Assembly: GCA_021234155.1 (NCBI GenBank) | Contig: JAJEKV010000206.1 | Span: 1,306,001-1,370,000 of the forward strand | Direction of reading: 5' to 3' | From: Isoetes taiwanensis | Taxonomy: Eukaryota; Streptophyta; Lycopodiopsida; Isoetales; Isoetaceae | DNA length: 64,000 nucleotides | Shown: in pieces, positions 54,839-64,000 of the stretch | Position numbering within the stretch: position 1 is the first letter of the stretch | Layout of the letters: the number at the start of each line of letters is the position of its first letter | Position numbers and translations under genes: made by a program | Notes under the pieces: generated by a model | What the model saw: only the letters and a program-made list of their open reading frames with translations | Databases searched by the model: none | Told to the model about the DNA's origin: nothing

Positions 54839-54885
54839 AAATGGCGCAGCTGCTCCATTTACGAAATGGAGCTGTCGCGCCATTT
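54839..54885. repeat. ATGGCGC palindromes, left outer pair
   Basis: Two 22-base imperfect palindromes, ATGGCGCAGCTGCTCCAT and ATGGAGCTGTCGCGCCAT cores, separated by four bases and cut off from the next cluster by the LINE derivative. Confidence 0.85.
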
Positions 54886-55262
54886 ACCATCAAACACCAA
54901 CCTCCCTCTGCTCCATGGATTCAGACACAGCTTAGCCAGGCGGGCTTGGCAGGTCGCCTTCAACCGGTTTGCAGGCCTCAGCAACACCTGATCCTGAGTC
55001 CGGTTTGTCTTGATTTTGCCTTGGGTTTTGCCTTTGCTTCTGTTTGTTCTGTTTTGCTTCGGACCTGCTCTTATACAGCTGCCTTGCTTCTTTCACGCGG
55101 TGCTCTGGGTATGGTCTAGCTTCAGCGTTCCCTGCGTGGATATCTTAGCCCCGATTGGGTTCCTTCACCACCCTTTGCTTCTCATTTGGCTTCCACCAAT
55201 TTGTCTTCCCTCGGCTTGTCTCTGCTTTGCCCTGGTTCCTTTACTGTTGCCTTGTTCTCAGC

Positions 55263-55628
55263 ATGGCCCGTAAGATCAAACATATGGCCTGGGAGACCCG
55301 TAAGGAGAAGAATCTCATTCGGCTGCCTGAGCCAGTCCTGTCCCGGCCCTATGACCCCACGATTGCGCCCTACCTTCGGACAGCCCCATCATTTGGACCC
55401 CAGCGCCCTCTCCTGGCACCACCAGTCCCCGATGCCTCTTTTAGCCGCTACTTTGACATCCTTGATGCTCGGCTCGTGGTTTGCCCGGGGGTACTTGATG
55501 GGATCCACATGGTCGATGGCCACTCGCCACTCTCACCAAGGCGTCGCGCGGTTGCCCTCGGGCGGGTGGGTCCGGCTACTAGAATTAAGCCGCGATGGCT
55601 CAGGCCGCGGCGGCCGGCCCGATGGTAG
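55263..55628 (+). CDS. Possible small ORF of the LINE derivative
   Basis: From ATG 55263: MARKIKHMAWETRKEKNLIR, PYDPTIAPYL, ASFSRYFDILDARLVVCPGV and an R/P-rich end with TAG at 55626-55628, about 121 codons. Basic and proline-rich. GC-rich DNA leaves long open frames in other phases as well, so coding is doubtful. No family recognised. Confidence 0.3.
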   Translation: MARKIKHMAWETRKEKNLIRLPEPVLSRPYDPTIAPYLRTAPSFGPQRPLLAPPVPDASFSRYFDILDARLVVCPGVLDGIHMVDGHSPLSPRRRAVALGRVGPATRIKPRWLRPRRPARW

Positions 55629-56372
55629 GGTCACCAAAGGCTGCCTCTGAGGGCCCTCCCATGCAAAGCGGAGTGGTTCCGCCTATGCCGGCCGGATACA
55701 CAGATCTCCATGTTCCGCACGGCCTCCTCCAGAGGATTTGCCGCCCGGCCAGTTGCCGCCGCCCAGGTCCCGCTTCCGAGCGCCGGTAACGGCCACAACT
55801 CACTCACCGGCCTTTCTCTCGCAAGCATTGTGGGTCTTATGAGACGGGTGATTTGCCCCCACGCAGCGGTGTGGCCTCTTTTTGCTCGTGAGATGCACAT
55901 CCATGCCGAACGGCATCCTTTCAAGACCGGTGGGAGCAAAGACGGCCCGACCGCCCCCCACCATCTCTTTGGTTTGCTTTCAAAATGCTCTTTCCAGTCG
56001 CACATCTTATGCATGGCAATCATTTGAAAGGGACCACCTTCTCAGGCAGAAGATTTGACTCGTGCAGCTCCGCAGACGAAAGAGGAATTGTGTTGGTCCA
56101 TGAGGCCCGCACCGCAGCAGAAATGGGCAAAGGTATGAGGCGGTCGAGCTATCATTAGGGATCAATGGCCAACTGATGCCTGGGCAGTCTGGGTCTAGCC
56201 CTTGGTTTTGAGTGATAACGGGGCTTTGTCCCCATGTTTTGTTGTAACGGGGCTTTGTCCCCATGTTTTGATTGGTTTTTACTTGGGCTTCGGCCCACGG
56301 TTCTGTTGGGGCTTCCGCCCCCTTTGTTTGTTCTGGTCTCATAGCCCGATTGGGCTCCGTGGACGTTAAAAT

Positions 56373-56411
56373 TCTCTTCTTCTTCTTCTTCTTCTTCTTC
56401 TTCTTCTTCTT
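56373..56411 (+). repeat. (CTT)n microsatellite tail
   Basis: About thirteen CTT units at the 3' end of the LINE derivative, immediately before the resumed palindrome cluster. Confidence 0.95.
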
Positions 56412-56412
56412 T

Positions 56413-56600
56413 AAATGGCGCAGTTGCGCCATTTACTTGTCAATGGGGCAGCTGCGCCATTTTCCTTTAAATGGAGTAGCTGCGCCATTTAAAGGTAAAT
56501 GGAGCAGCTGCGCCATCTAAAGGAAAATGGCACAGCTCCCCCATTTACAGGTAAATGGCGCAGCTGCTCCATTTAAAGGAAAATGGCCCATTGACAGGTA
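56413..56600. repeat. ATGGCGC palindrome cluster, six units
   Basis: Six consecutive 22-base units spaced by 6-9 bases (TTTAAAGG or TTTACAGG linkers), e.g. AATGGCGCAGTTGCGCCATT with perfect 10-base arms (with one more base on each side). Several units have one damaged arm (ATGGAGC, ATGGCAC). Confidence 0.95.
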
Positions 56601-57600
56601 AATGACATCTTTAATCTAAATGCTATATCTAATAACTAGAGTTATGGATTCCTATTAGTACAAGATTCAGCATGACATCAATTGTTGAGAACTTATCTAC
56701 TGAGCAAGATAGAGAAGATCTACCCTTTAAAAACTTAATCTGTTTAGAATTATGGACAACACGCAACACACTATAAAGAATTCTCATTAAATACACACCA
56801 TCAACCCATGCAATCTACCATCTCCAGTTCCATCCTACATTATTTAACATATTAAAACATTTAACATACTAGAACTGAATAGCCTCTAACCTGGAGGTCA
56901 TTGACGATTCCGGATCTGCCATATCAGAGAATGCGCCTGAAGAATCTGGACAAGCGATGAAGAATCCGGACAAGCTACGAAAAATGAAGACGAAGGCCAC
57001 TAGAATGAAGCCAAGCTACCAAGAATGAAGCCGAAGCTGAAGAACAAAGCCGCTACCAAGAATGAAGACAAGGGCTAAGCGGCCGCAAAAGAAAGACAAG
57101 CGCCAAGCGGGGCGATCGCTACTATCGCCTAAGGAACCAACGCCTAAAACGGAATAGACGCCTGAGAAGCGCCCGCTTTGTCGACACCAAGTGATCTCAG
57201 CGCAAATACCTACGTAATATTGAAACGAGGGACGAAGCATAAAATCGCGAACCTACGGAGTCGACGATAGCGCCTTTCTATCGACCATGTTCCGCCTCCC
57301 CGACAACAGACAAAATAAAGGCGCCCATTATGAAGTGGACGGGTGGGCAAATTCAAAGTTCAAAATACGGGCGGGCAAATTCAAATTTCAAATTTGAGCT
57401 GGGCGGGTGGGCAAGGCCAAATGTAAGATGGGGGCGGGCGGAATGACTCAAACTTTTTAAAATTTAGACAGACGGACGGGCGGGAGAGATGGATCAAGCG
57501 GGAAAATTCAAATTTTTAAAATTTGAGAGACAGACATCAAGTGGAAAGGTGAAAATTCAAATTTTTTAAAATTTGAAGAGACGGATGGGCGGGCAAATTT
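56601..57600. promoter_or_regulatory. Upstream region with GGGCGGGCAAATTC repeats
   Basis: No gene. 56930-57070 contains irregular copies of GAAGAATCCGGACAAGC and AAGAATGAAGCC. 57335-57610 contains about seven degenerate units of GACGGGCGGGCAAATTCAAA with TTTTAAAATTTGA. A pyrimidine-rich stretch (57650-57780) follows, typical of a plant 5' leader. The repeats lie just before the inferred first exon of the ParB-methyltransferase gene and may be its promoter. Confidence 0.45.
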
Positions 57601-57871
57601 AAAACATTTTGAACGCGGACGGGCGGGTAAAATTGATTTTCTTTTCCCCCGACTTATCTTTTTCTTCTCCGTCCAATTTTCATTTCTTTACTTTTGCACC
57701 TACTCGCCTCCCGCCTCCGCCTACCGCCTTCCGCCAGCGCCTAGCGCCTTGCACACTCTCTCTCCTATTCAAACATTTTCTCTCTCTAGCGCCTGTTGAT
57801 CCGGGAGCGTTCTGAAAAAAAGTGGAGTAAGATTTATACGGTCCAGTACTTTTATATGCAGTACAAATACA

Positions 57872-60800
57872 ATGGCGCAACCTTCGCTCAAAATCCAGGA
57901 GCCAGGCTCAGGTTAGTATCTGTTGTTTCTATTCTTATCGATTTGTAGTAGCTTAGGTAACTTTAATGGCGCGGACGCGCCATTTCATTAGGAGAGGGTG
58001 GGCTTGTAGCCTCCCTTCCTCGTATAGTTTATGAAATGGCGCATTTGCGCCATTTCTAGAATGTCTATTGGTCTTCTTCTAGAAGGGGACCCATAGAAGA
58101 GCAAATAGCGCAGCTGCGCCATTTAGCAAGCCTGCAATGATGGAGTCCAGCATAAAGGACCAAGCACTGTCGGCCAAAAAAAAAGGTTGGCCACTACCAT
58201 CTTATGAGTCCAGAGAGCAAGCATATATCAAAGGCACGATAGAGATCCTCAGAGGATTCGGTATTCTGCGAGCGGCAATGGACATGTCCAAAAACTCTGT
58301 GTCCTACATTGTAAGAGCGAAGCTCTCAGGCAACATGCCAGCAGTAATGGATAGCAGATGGCTGCTGGGAGAGATGCAAAGAAAAGGTGTAAAAAGTAAA
58401 CCAGCCACCAAAGTTGGCAAAGGAGCAAAGATAGGTGGAGGTGATGAAGTACAAAGGGAGACAGAACAAGAGGGAGGACGAGACGGTGAGAAAGGGGACG
58501 AGCATCAGGATGAGAAGAGGGATGAGGCTGATGCTCACCAACATGAATCTCCCGTGAAGTCCACTGGGAAGCCTGCTGATAGTGATCGCACGATTAGTAA
58601 GGAGGCTACAAAATACATAAAAGTGGTAGCATCCACAGCAATTAGCACACCAACAAAGAGAAAGAATAAAACCAAAGCCCAGACAAGGGCCAGGAAATTG
58701 CAAAAGATTGCAGATCTTGAAGTGCCCAAGGAACTAAAGATGGACCGTGACGCCGAAGAAGAAATGGCAGAGGAAACATTAAAGAAAATACAAAAGCATG
58801 GCCACATGTTCCCCCTTGGAGTCACATACACCAGAAGAATATCTATCTGGGATCTAGAAGAGACCCCACCTAATATGACCGCAAGGATTATTAACCCCGA
58901 GCATGTTAGGAGGCTCTGCAAATTTTTCGCTGAGGATCCACATCCGATATTCACTCCAGCAGATGTGGTTTTGATTCGGCTACAAAGGAGTTGCTGACCT
59001 GGTCACAAGAATCTGATCTGGTAGGGAAATGATTTTATATTATCAATGGTAATCATTCGGTCTCTGCTGCTCAGCTTGTGTGCAGTAAGTTGGGGACAGA
59101 AGACGCTAGAGTTGAGCTCAGGAAGATCTATAGCTACAGAATATGCAGAGTTCTTTCTGGAGACATCAGTGACCTGGACCTTCTTCAGCTCAGTGTCGAT
59201 GTCAATGATATGTGCCAAGACTGTCTTGAAGGAACCATATGTGGATCAGATCCACCATCTGTGTAAGCAGTATCAGGAGTGCGGAAGACCAGCTCCTGCT
59301 GGTAAAGGCTAGTCAAGAAGTGACGAGTACAAGGTACGTTTACGTCTGTGTTGCCATACATTTATCGAAATGGCGAATCGCTGCTTATTTACATCAAATG
59401 GCGCATTGCTTTTTTTATCGAAATGGCGAAACGCGCGCTATTTCCATCAAAGCCATTTGATGGAAATAGCGCAGCTGCGCCATTTGGATAAATAGCGCAG
59501 CTGCACCATTTCAGTTGAAATTCTAACATCGCCAGTTCTCTTGCAGCACTACCTAGAAATGGCAGACAAGATTCTGAGGGGCAAATACACGAAGGATGTC
59601 AATCGGTTTGTCTTCATGCCAGATGGAACAAATGGAAGAAGGGAGAACTAAAGAACAATAGGGGTCAAGCTATAGTAATCAATTTTGCGAAAGACAAAGA
59701 TTACTTCAGTGACAACTACCTTAGATGCATAAGGGGCTTGGACTATGATGATTGTCGAAAGGTCCTCGAAGAAGCATTAAGCGGGGATATATACGTCAAA
59801 GTCACCTCAGATTACAAAGGCGAGAATTTCTTCAAGACGAGGGTGCAGAACTTAAGAATACTTGCTTACATGAAGAAGGAGATACTGCACTTCATTGCAG
59901 ATCAAATTGGCATTAAGTACAAGAAATTCGAGGACCTAAGGAAGGCCACCGACCATTTTTCAGATAATGCACTTCTGACTTGGGGAGTATGCCACCATAA
60001 GTGGGTGTCGGAAGGAATACTCAAAGAGGGAGTTCATGGTAACATGCCATTCTCCTTGGCCAGATCCATTCGAAAAATCCTTCAGTCTGAAACAGAAAAG
60101 GACTTGCCAAGATATTTTATGGAACATGTCACTGCTGGGGGGATTCCGCAAGAAAATGCAGTTCTACCTGCCAGCATGATATGTTTAGATGCAAGGCAGC
60201 TTACTCCAGTTTGGAATAGTGAGACTATAACCGCATTCTTCGATAGCGTCTCACAGATGACTGATGTAGAGACATACTGGATTCTATGTTGCGTCAGGCC
60301 GGAGCATAACTTTCTATTTGCCAGTGCGCTTGAAAGACTGGAATCCAGGTCAAGAGTGTTTGTAGGAATCTATGAAGAGGAAGCTGGAGCTACAGGTGGT
60401 TCAGGAATCCGAGAGCCACAAGCTCTCCTTCTTGCTACGAGGATTTCAGCACAGACGGGAGAGCCTGATGAAGACCTGGATCTCAGGCTATATGGCGATC
60501 ATCCTCAAAAGCTCCCGCAAATTCCTCCTATTCCTAAGGAAGCCATCGGAAGTGAGGGAGATGTTATGGCTAAAAAACTCCTGCAAGACAGGTTTAAATG
60601 GAATTGGCAGGGTATGGAGGGAGAATATCTGGTGCATAAGCAGATTGGTCCTGCAACTGCGTTCTACCTTGTTGATAAGCTCTGCCTTCCAGGTAACATC
60701 GTACTAGATTTCTTCTCTGGTGGAGCATTCTCTAGGGCATCACTTCATGTAGGAAGAATCAGTGCATGAGCATGACTTCAGAAAGATGAAATGCGTATCG

Positions 60801-61042
60801 GGCATTCTGGGTTAGGGTCGAGAACGTCATATACCCCTTGCTTGACCCAAAGGCCATTGGCCAACGCGAAGTCTTGACATTGAAAGATGGTGAAGCTCAG
60901 AAGAGACGAAGCAGGTTCTCATATAGAGAAAGGTGAGACATCGGGCCAAGGTGGAGCTGAGCAGGAGCAAATTGATCGCAGTAAAATTAACCCTGCTGAC
61001 TATGAGAAAGTCGATGATGAATACTTCGACAAAGACTATTAA
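57872..61042 (+). CDS. ParB-like plus N6/N4 DNA methyltransferase-like protein, frame-broken
   Basis: Exon 1 (57872-57911) reads MAQPSLKIQEPGSG and ends at GGTTAGT. From 58137 comes MMESSIKDQALSAKKKGW, an HTH-like segment (GTIEILRGFGILRAAMDMSK), and a long charged linker with KRKNKTKAQTRARKLQK. A ParB/sulfiredoxin-like domain follows: RISIWDLEETPPNMTARIIN, ADVVLIR, then, after a frame change near 58975 and a TGA near 59030, INGNHSVSAAQLV. An intron (59334-59546) holds palindromes. The next exon reads HYLEMADKILRGKYTKDVN; after a frame change near 59640 the frame is open to 60769 and reaches HKQIGPATAFYLVDKLCLPG and VLDFFSGGAFSRA. These match the C-terminal part of N6_N4_Mtase proteins (HP.QKP...; motif I D.F.G.G). 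EHDFRKMK, RVENVIYPLLDPKAIG and an acidic end (YEKVDDEYFDKDY) follow in shifted frames. I see no (D/N/S)PP(Y/W/F) catalytic motif. The frame breaks may be decay or sequence error. Confidence 0.65.
57965..58124. repeat. ATGGCGC palindromes in intron 1
   Basis: Three units at 57965-57984 (AATGGCGC, GGAC, GCGCCATT), 58033-58056 (GAAATGGCGC, ATTT, GCGCCATTTC) and 58102-58124 (AAATAGCGCAGCTGCGCCAT). The first two have perfect arms with a 4-base loop. They lie between the first exon and the main ORF. Confidence 0.92.
59334..59546 (+). other. Palindrome-bearing intron of the ParB-methyltransferase gene
   Basis: Donor AAGGTACGTT and acceptor TTCTCTTGCAG. Splicing joins RSDEYK to HYLEMADKIL in frame. 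The intron holds about six palindrome units or half-units at 59365-59515. Confidence 0.7.
59365..59515. repeat. ATGGCGC palindromes in intron 2
   Basis: Units include ATAGCGCAGCTGCGCCAT, ATAGCGCAGCTGCACCAT and diverged ATGGCGAATCGCTGCTTAT and ATGGCGAAACGCGCGCTAT forms. Confidence 0.9.
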
Positions 61043-61136
61043 AAAAATTCTATCTGTTTTGAAAAATTATATCTTACATAATATTTCTATTAATATATAT
61101 CTACATGGTCTTCTGAAAAAATGTGTTATCTATAGC

Positions 61137-61333
61137 AAAATGGCGCGAGAGCACTATTTGCTTGGTCTTCACGTTAAGGCAAATAGCGCACCTGCACTAT
61201 TTGCTCGCTCTACACGTTAAAGCAAATAGCGCGCCTGCACTATTTGCTTGCTTTCACGTTAAAGCAAATAGCGCGTTTGCGCTATTTGCTTTGTAGTTAT
61301 TTTTAAGCTAAAGGGGCGGCCGCGCCATTTTGT
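61137..61333. repeat. ATAGCGC/ATGGCGC palindromes, right outer cluster
   Basis: Four units of the ATAGCGC subtype, separated by TTCACGTTAAAGC or TCTACACGTTAAAGC linkers. The best is GCAAATAGCGC, GTTT, GCGCTATTTGC with perfect 11-base arms. A final half-unit, GGCCGCGCCATTTT, is at about 61318-61331. Here the linkers are repeated too, so the cluster grew by tandem duplication. Confidence 0.92.
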
Positions 61334-61339
61334 TTGCTT

Positions 61340-63277
61340 GCCGGGCGCTTTTTGGCAATTTAATATATGCTTTTGAGGTTCTCGGGGCGCTTTTCCTCAT
61401 ACTTTCTAAGTAAATGGCGCCATACTTCTCTTCCTGACAACTAAAACCGCGTTGTTTTATATTAAATGTAGCGGTTTTTGCATGACAACTGGTTTCTTTT
61501 TAAGTAAATAGTGTCATATCTATCCATAAATGTGTGATAAAACAGGGAAGAAACTGATTTCGCGAGAAATTGGAATCACGAAATTTCCAACTTTAATGAA
61601 ACTCTGCTTTTTAGGTGGAGTTCCTGGTTGACATAATGCAAAACTCCATATTTTTCAAGCATGATATGGTTAATGTGGCAAAAAATTAGTGATTAATGTG
61701 GTCAGAGCCAGATTAACCACTGGTTAATCTGACCATCTGATACTTGCCAGGTGGTTAATCAAGCCAAAAAAGTAGTTAAAAACCAGGCTTCGAACTGTGC
61801 GGTAGTGGCAGAAATTTTGATCAATTGGCTCTTTCTGCTCCATGGGCAGCTTGATCCACTTTAAAAAGCATGCCAATCTCTTTATCTGCCCCTTTATGCT
61901 AGATTTATGAAGAGAGAAAGATTTGAGGCAAAATAGAGCTAGATTGACCCAAAACAAATTCCAAAACACACTTGTCTTAAACCCTGATGTTGTTCATGGC
62001 TGATACATGATGGCTATAGTAAATCCACTTGAAACATATGGTTTTCTGACATAATGCAGCATAGCATTAATTCCATCCCAGCCCATTAGGTGTATCGGGT
62101 CTGTCCAAATCTCATCTTGCTTGCTTTTCTCGATAGGAGGCAACTCTTTGAAACTTTGTTTATGATTCAAAGGTTTTTTGATCCCATCTATTGCCACAAC
62201 TCTGAATTGGAAGATATATTTTTTTATTGGTATAATCGAATGCCATTGATCCGCCAAACATTCTAGCTTATTGCCTCGTACTCTTTGCGTGCTCTATAGT
62301 ATATAATGTGTACTTTGTTGCAAAATTCATGTGAATATTGTTGTTTCTGGTGCCCAATAATTTAGATCATTTTCTTATTGGTTTTGAAGTAATCAAATGG
62401 TATATGTACCAGTTCTTCCCTATTTTGATATATGGTAAGCGAGCACTTGTTAAGTATTATTCTAGCCTAAGGATATAGCAGCAGCCATTTTTATTGCCTA
62501 AATTGCGCATTGTGACTATGATGGTGGTGTTTATGCAAATGAATGACATCCAATTTTATCTTAACTGCATATAATTGTGTAGATGTAATTGACGAAGGCA
62601 ATCAAAAAATAATGCAAAAAATTCATGGTATAGAGCACTTCTTTCATGTTACTTGCATGGTGGATATCTTGGATCAGACGGTATGCTTTAAAGAAGCAAG
62701 TCGTAGTAACCTAGGAAAAAGATTATCACATCGTTATATGATATACTTAATACTGAAAATGCAATTTTACCCTTAAATGCTTTTAATGCATGCATTAGGA
62801 GGAAATAAAACTGGAACCAGAGTGTTGATATTAGAATTAGAATTAGAATTATAATTATAATTATTGTCCCTAGTGCCCTGAGGCCCCTGGACTGATGTAG
62901 CATGGGCGAGCTCCCTCAGGTGACGGGTTTATTTCAGCTTCTATTTCTTTCTCATTGGCAAAATCAGCTTGCTTCAATACTTTACTGTGTTTGTTTTTCT
63001 TGCATAATGGATCACTCTTACCCTTGTAAGGATTTGAAGAGTCAAGTAATGACTCATTTCTTTTCGATAAGCCCTGGCATCCACAATGATTCTATTCAAG
63101 GTATTATGGAGATTTCTGATCTTATATTTATCCGTATTTGTTTTTTTTTGCTGTACCTTCATGATTTTGTAATACTTTCACCACCTGAGATATATTTTTT
63201 TTTCTTGCTAGGTATTTTCTTGGCTGAAACACTTCCTTTATTTTGAAATATTTTGTCTTCCTGAACCTGAGCATCTC
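61340..63277. other. Intergenic, no gene assigned
   Basis: AT-rich. A minus-strand frame at 61994-62257 (MADQWHSIIPIKKYIFQFRV ... DPIHLMGWDGINAMLHYV) has some coding texture but no recognised motif or partner exons. A short (AGAATT)n/(ATAATT)n microsatellite lies at 62830-62865. Nothing else stands out. Confidence 0.4.
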
Positions 63278-63981
63278 TTAATCTCTTTTTCCTCTGAATT
63301 CTCTTATAACTGCCATCGATCTTGGTCCAGACAAATTTCTTGTCTTTAGAAATGATATTAAATTAGAAGGTCCACCAGATTCTTTGTTGAATTTAGAAGA
63401 GACCTGGTCAACGACTGTGCCATTTGAGTTTTGATTCAAATCTTGACTGTTGACTTCTTGACAAGATTTGTGGTCCACCTGTATGACCTGATTGGCCTGC
63501 TAATTGACTTGACAATTGTCAAACAGATTAACAGGTTGACTTTCCATCTGCACAGAAATATCCAATTTTTCCTTGCAATTTTCATACCAAAAGTGCCTGA
63601 CGTACAAGTTTAGCAGTGAGGTGGCAATCCAAACCATCTTAAGAACAGATTGGCTCTTTGTCCAAAGACATCCAGAAAGGGAAATTGCAAGGGGATTTCT
63701 TTGGAAATATCAAGTTGAATGAAGGAGCATGGAGGTCTGTAAGGAGAGTATTCCGTACAAATATAAGATCCAATTGAGTCAAAGAGAATGTTCAGACAAT
63801 CCTCATTCCAATAAATGGGATTAAGGCCATGGAAAGTTGTAGAGGCTACACAGAGCTTGTCTAAGTTAGCAATTTCAAATTTAGGGTCCCATTTGAGAAC
63901 GGAAAGCTGAAAAGTTTCAAAGGTCAAGGGACCATGATTGAGAAAGAAATTAGCAATTCTCTTGCTACCACATTCAATCAT
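63278..63981 (-). pseudogene. L1-type LINE ORF1 fragment (DUF4283-like)
   Basis: The open frame 63610-63981 reads FFLNHGPLTFETFQLSVLKW, DPKFEIANLDKL, FHGLNPIYWNEDCLNILFDS, IGSYICTEYSPYRPPCSFIQ, LDISKEIPLQFPF and LFLRWFGLPPHC. This is the pattern of DUF4283, the RNA-binding domain of plant L1 ORF1 (W.P.F ... V...GL...YW....L..IGS ... YE.LP.HC), with the first Cys of the following zinc knuckle. A stop follows. Further decayed reading (63278-63478, DHKSCQEVNSQDLNQN) may be the ORF1 tail. The 5' end and any ORF2 lie outside or are lost. Confidence 0.65.
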
Positions 63982-64000
63982 TATGTAAGATGATTGGAGC

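Larger units (their letters stand above)
54890..56411 (+). mobile_element. Short LINE derivative with (CTT)n tail
   Basis: GC-rich insertion that ends in hairpins (GGGGCTTTGTCCCC twice, GGGCTTCGGCCC, GGGGCTTCCGCCCC), then ATAGCCCGATTGGGCTCCG and GGACGTTAAAA, and a CTT microsatellite tail. The final 45 bases are homologous to the end of the LINE at 17130-17176, so it uses the same type of reverse transcriptase. At 1.5 kb it is internally deleted or non-autonomous. An ORF from 55263 (MARKIKHMAWETRKEK, LPEPVLSRPYDPTIAPYL) may be a remnant protein. No RT motif is seen. Confidence 0.7.
54839..61333. mobile_element. Putative element: ATGGCGC-palindrome region with ParB-methyltransferase gene
   Basis: At least eighteen imperfect palindromes of the type ATGGCGCAGCTGCGCCAT (variants ATAGCGC, ATGGAGC) occur here: 54839-54885, 56413-56600, 57965-58124 (three), 59365-59515 and 61137-61333. 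They sit in both flanks and in two introns of the gene at 57872-61042, and not in its exons. I infer one mobile or selfish unit, interrupted on its left by a LINE derivative. Ends and target duplication could not be defined, so the limits are those of the palindromes. Confidence 0.5.

Noticed and set aside
57872-61042. Bacterial contamination as the source of the ParB-methyltransferase gene
   Set aside because: The gene has at least one convincing plant-type intron, contains the palindromes found in the flanks, and is continuous with plant transposons on both sides.
54839-61333. Regular palindromes with linkers resembling a CRISPR array
   Set aside because: Units are variable, spacers are 6-9 bases or hundreds of bases, both orientations occur, and the setting is eukaryotic; no cas-like gene.

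Overview
The window is nuclear DNA of a land plant. It has intron-bearing genes, plant kinase-like receptors, a CACTA element, Ty1- and Ty3-type LTR sequences, LINEs with APE endonuclease and RT, and plant-specific DUF8039/DUF7869/DUF4216 transposon proteins. The style of the kinases and the density of nested, CG-palindrome-rich elements make a non-seed plant (fern, lycophyte or bryophyte) my best guess, but that is weak. Almost everything after about 7.6 kb is mobile DNA nested in mobile DNA.

Layout. 1-190: edge of a palindromic repeat bundle. 1.4-7.6 kb: kinase cluster. It holds a minus-strand protein with two fused N-domain plus pseudokinase modules, a divergent plus-strand kinase with an intact catalytic set, and a broken third copy. 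7.7-17.3 kb: a LINE with a tandemly duplicated 5' region, ORF1, endonuclease, RT and a (TTCTA)n tail, split inside RT by a 4.1 kb TIR element that carries a Ty3 pol fragment. 17.3-20.3 kb: an orphan exon and three related broken small genes. 20.35-22.78 kb: a Ty1/copia-like non-autonomous LTR element (TSD GATCT).

22.9-54.7 kb: one minus-strand transposase-like gene (DUF8039 repeats followed by DUF7869). A CACTA element (40428-53397, TSD CAC) lies in one of its exons, and removing the element restores the reading frame. The junction between the 3' half of this gene and the left part of the CACTA element has been amplified into four tandem copies of about 4.2 kb (22921-42549). The first copy carries a second LTR element (23800-26585, TSD GAGAT). 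The CACTA interior holds an acidic-repeat gene, a 3.95 kb palindrome-bounded insertion with a small zinc-finger-like gene, tRNA-like (box B) fragments, and the DUF4216 remnant of its own TNP2-type gene.

54.8-61.3 kb: a region studded with imperfect palindromes of the ATGGCGC...GCGCCAT type. They flank, and lie in the introns of, a gene that joins a ParB/sulfiredoxin-like domain to an N6/N4 DNA methyltransferase-like C-terminus. This combination is familiar from phages and bacterial mobile elements but unexpected in a plant. It is the best candidate here for an undescribed system. A short LINE derivative sits in the left palindrome bundle. The window ends in a minus-strand L1 ORF1 (DUF4283-like) fragment.

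Caution: many frameshifts in the array fall at CTG/CAG triplets and differ from copy to copy. I suspect consensus errors in collapsed repeats, so 'pseudogene' calls there are provisional.
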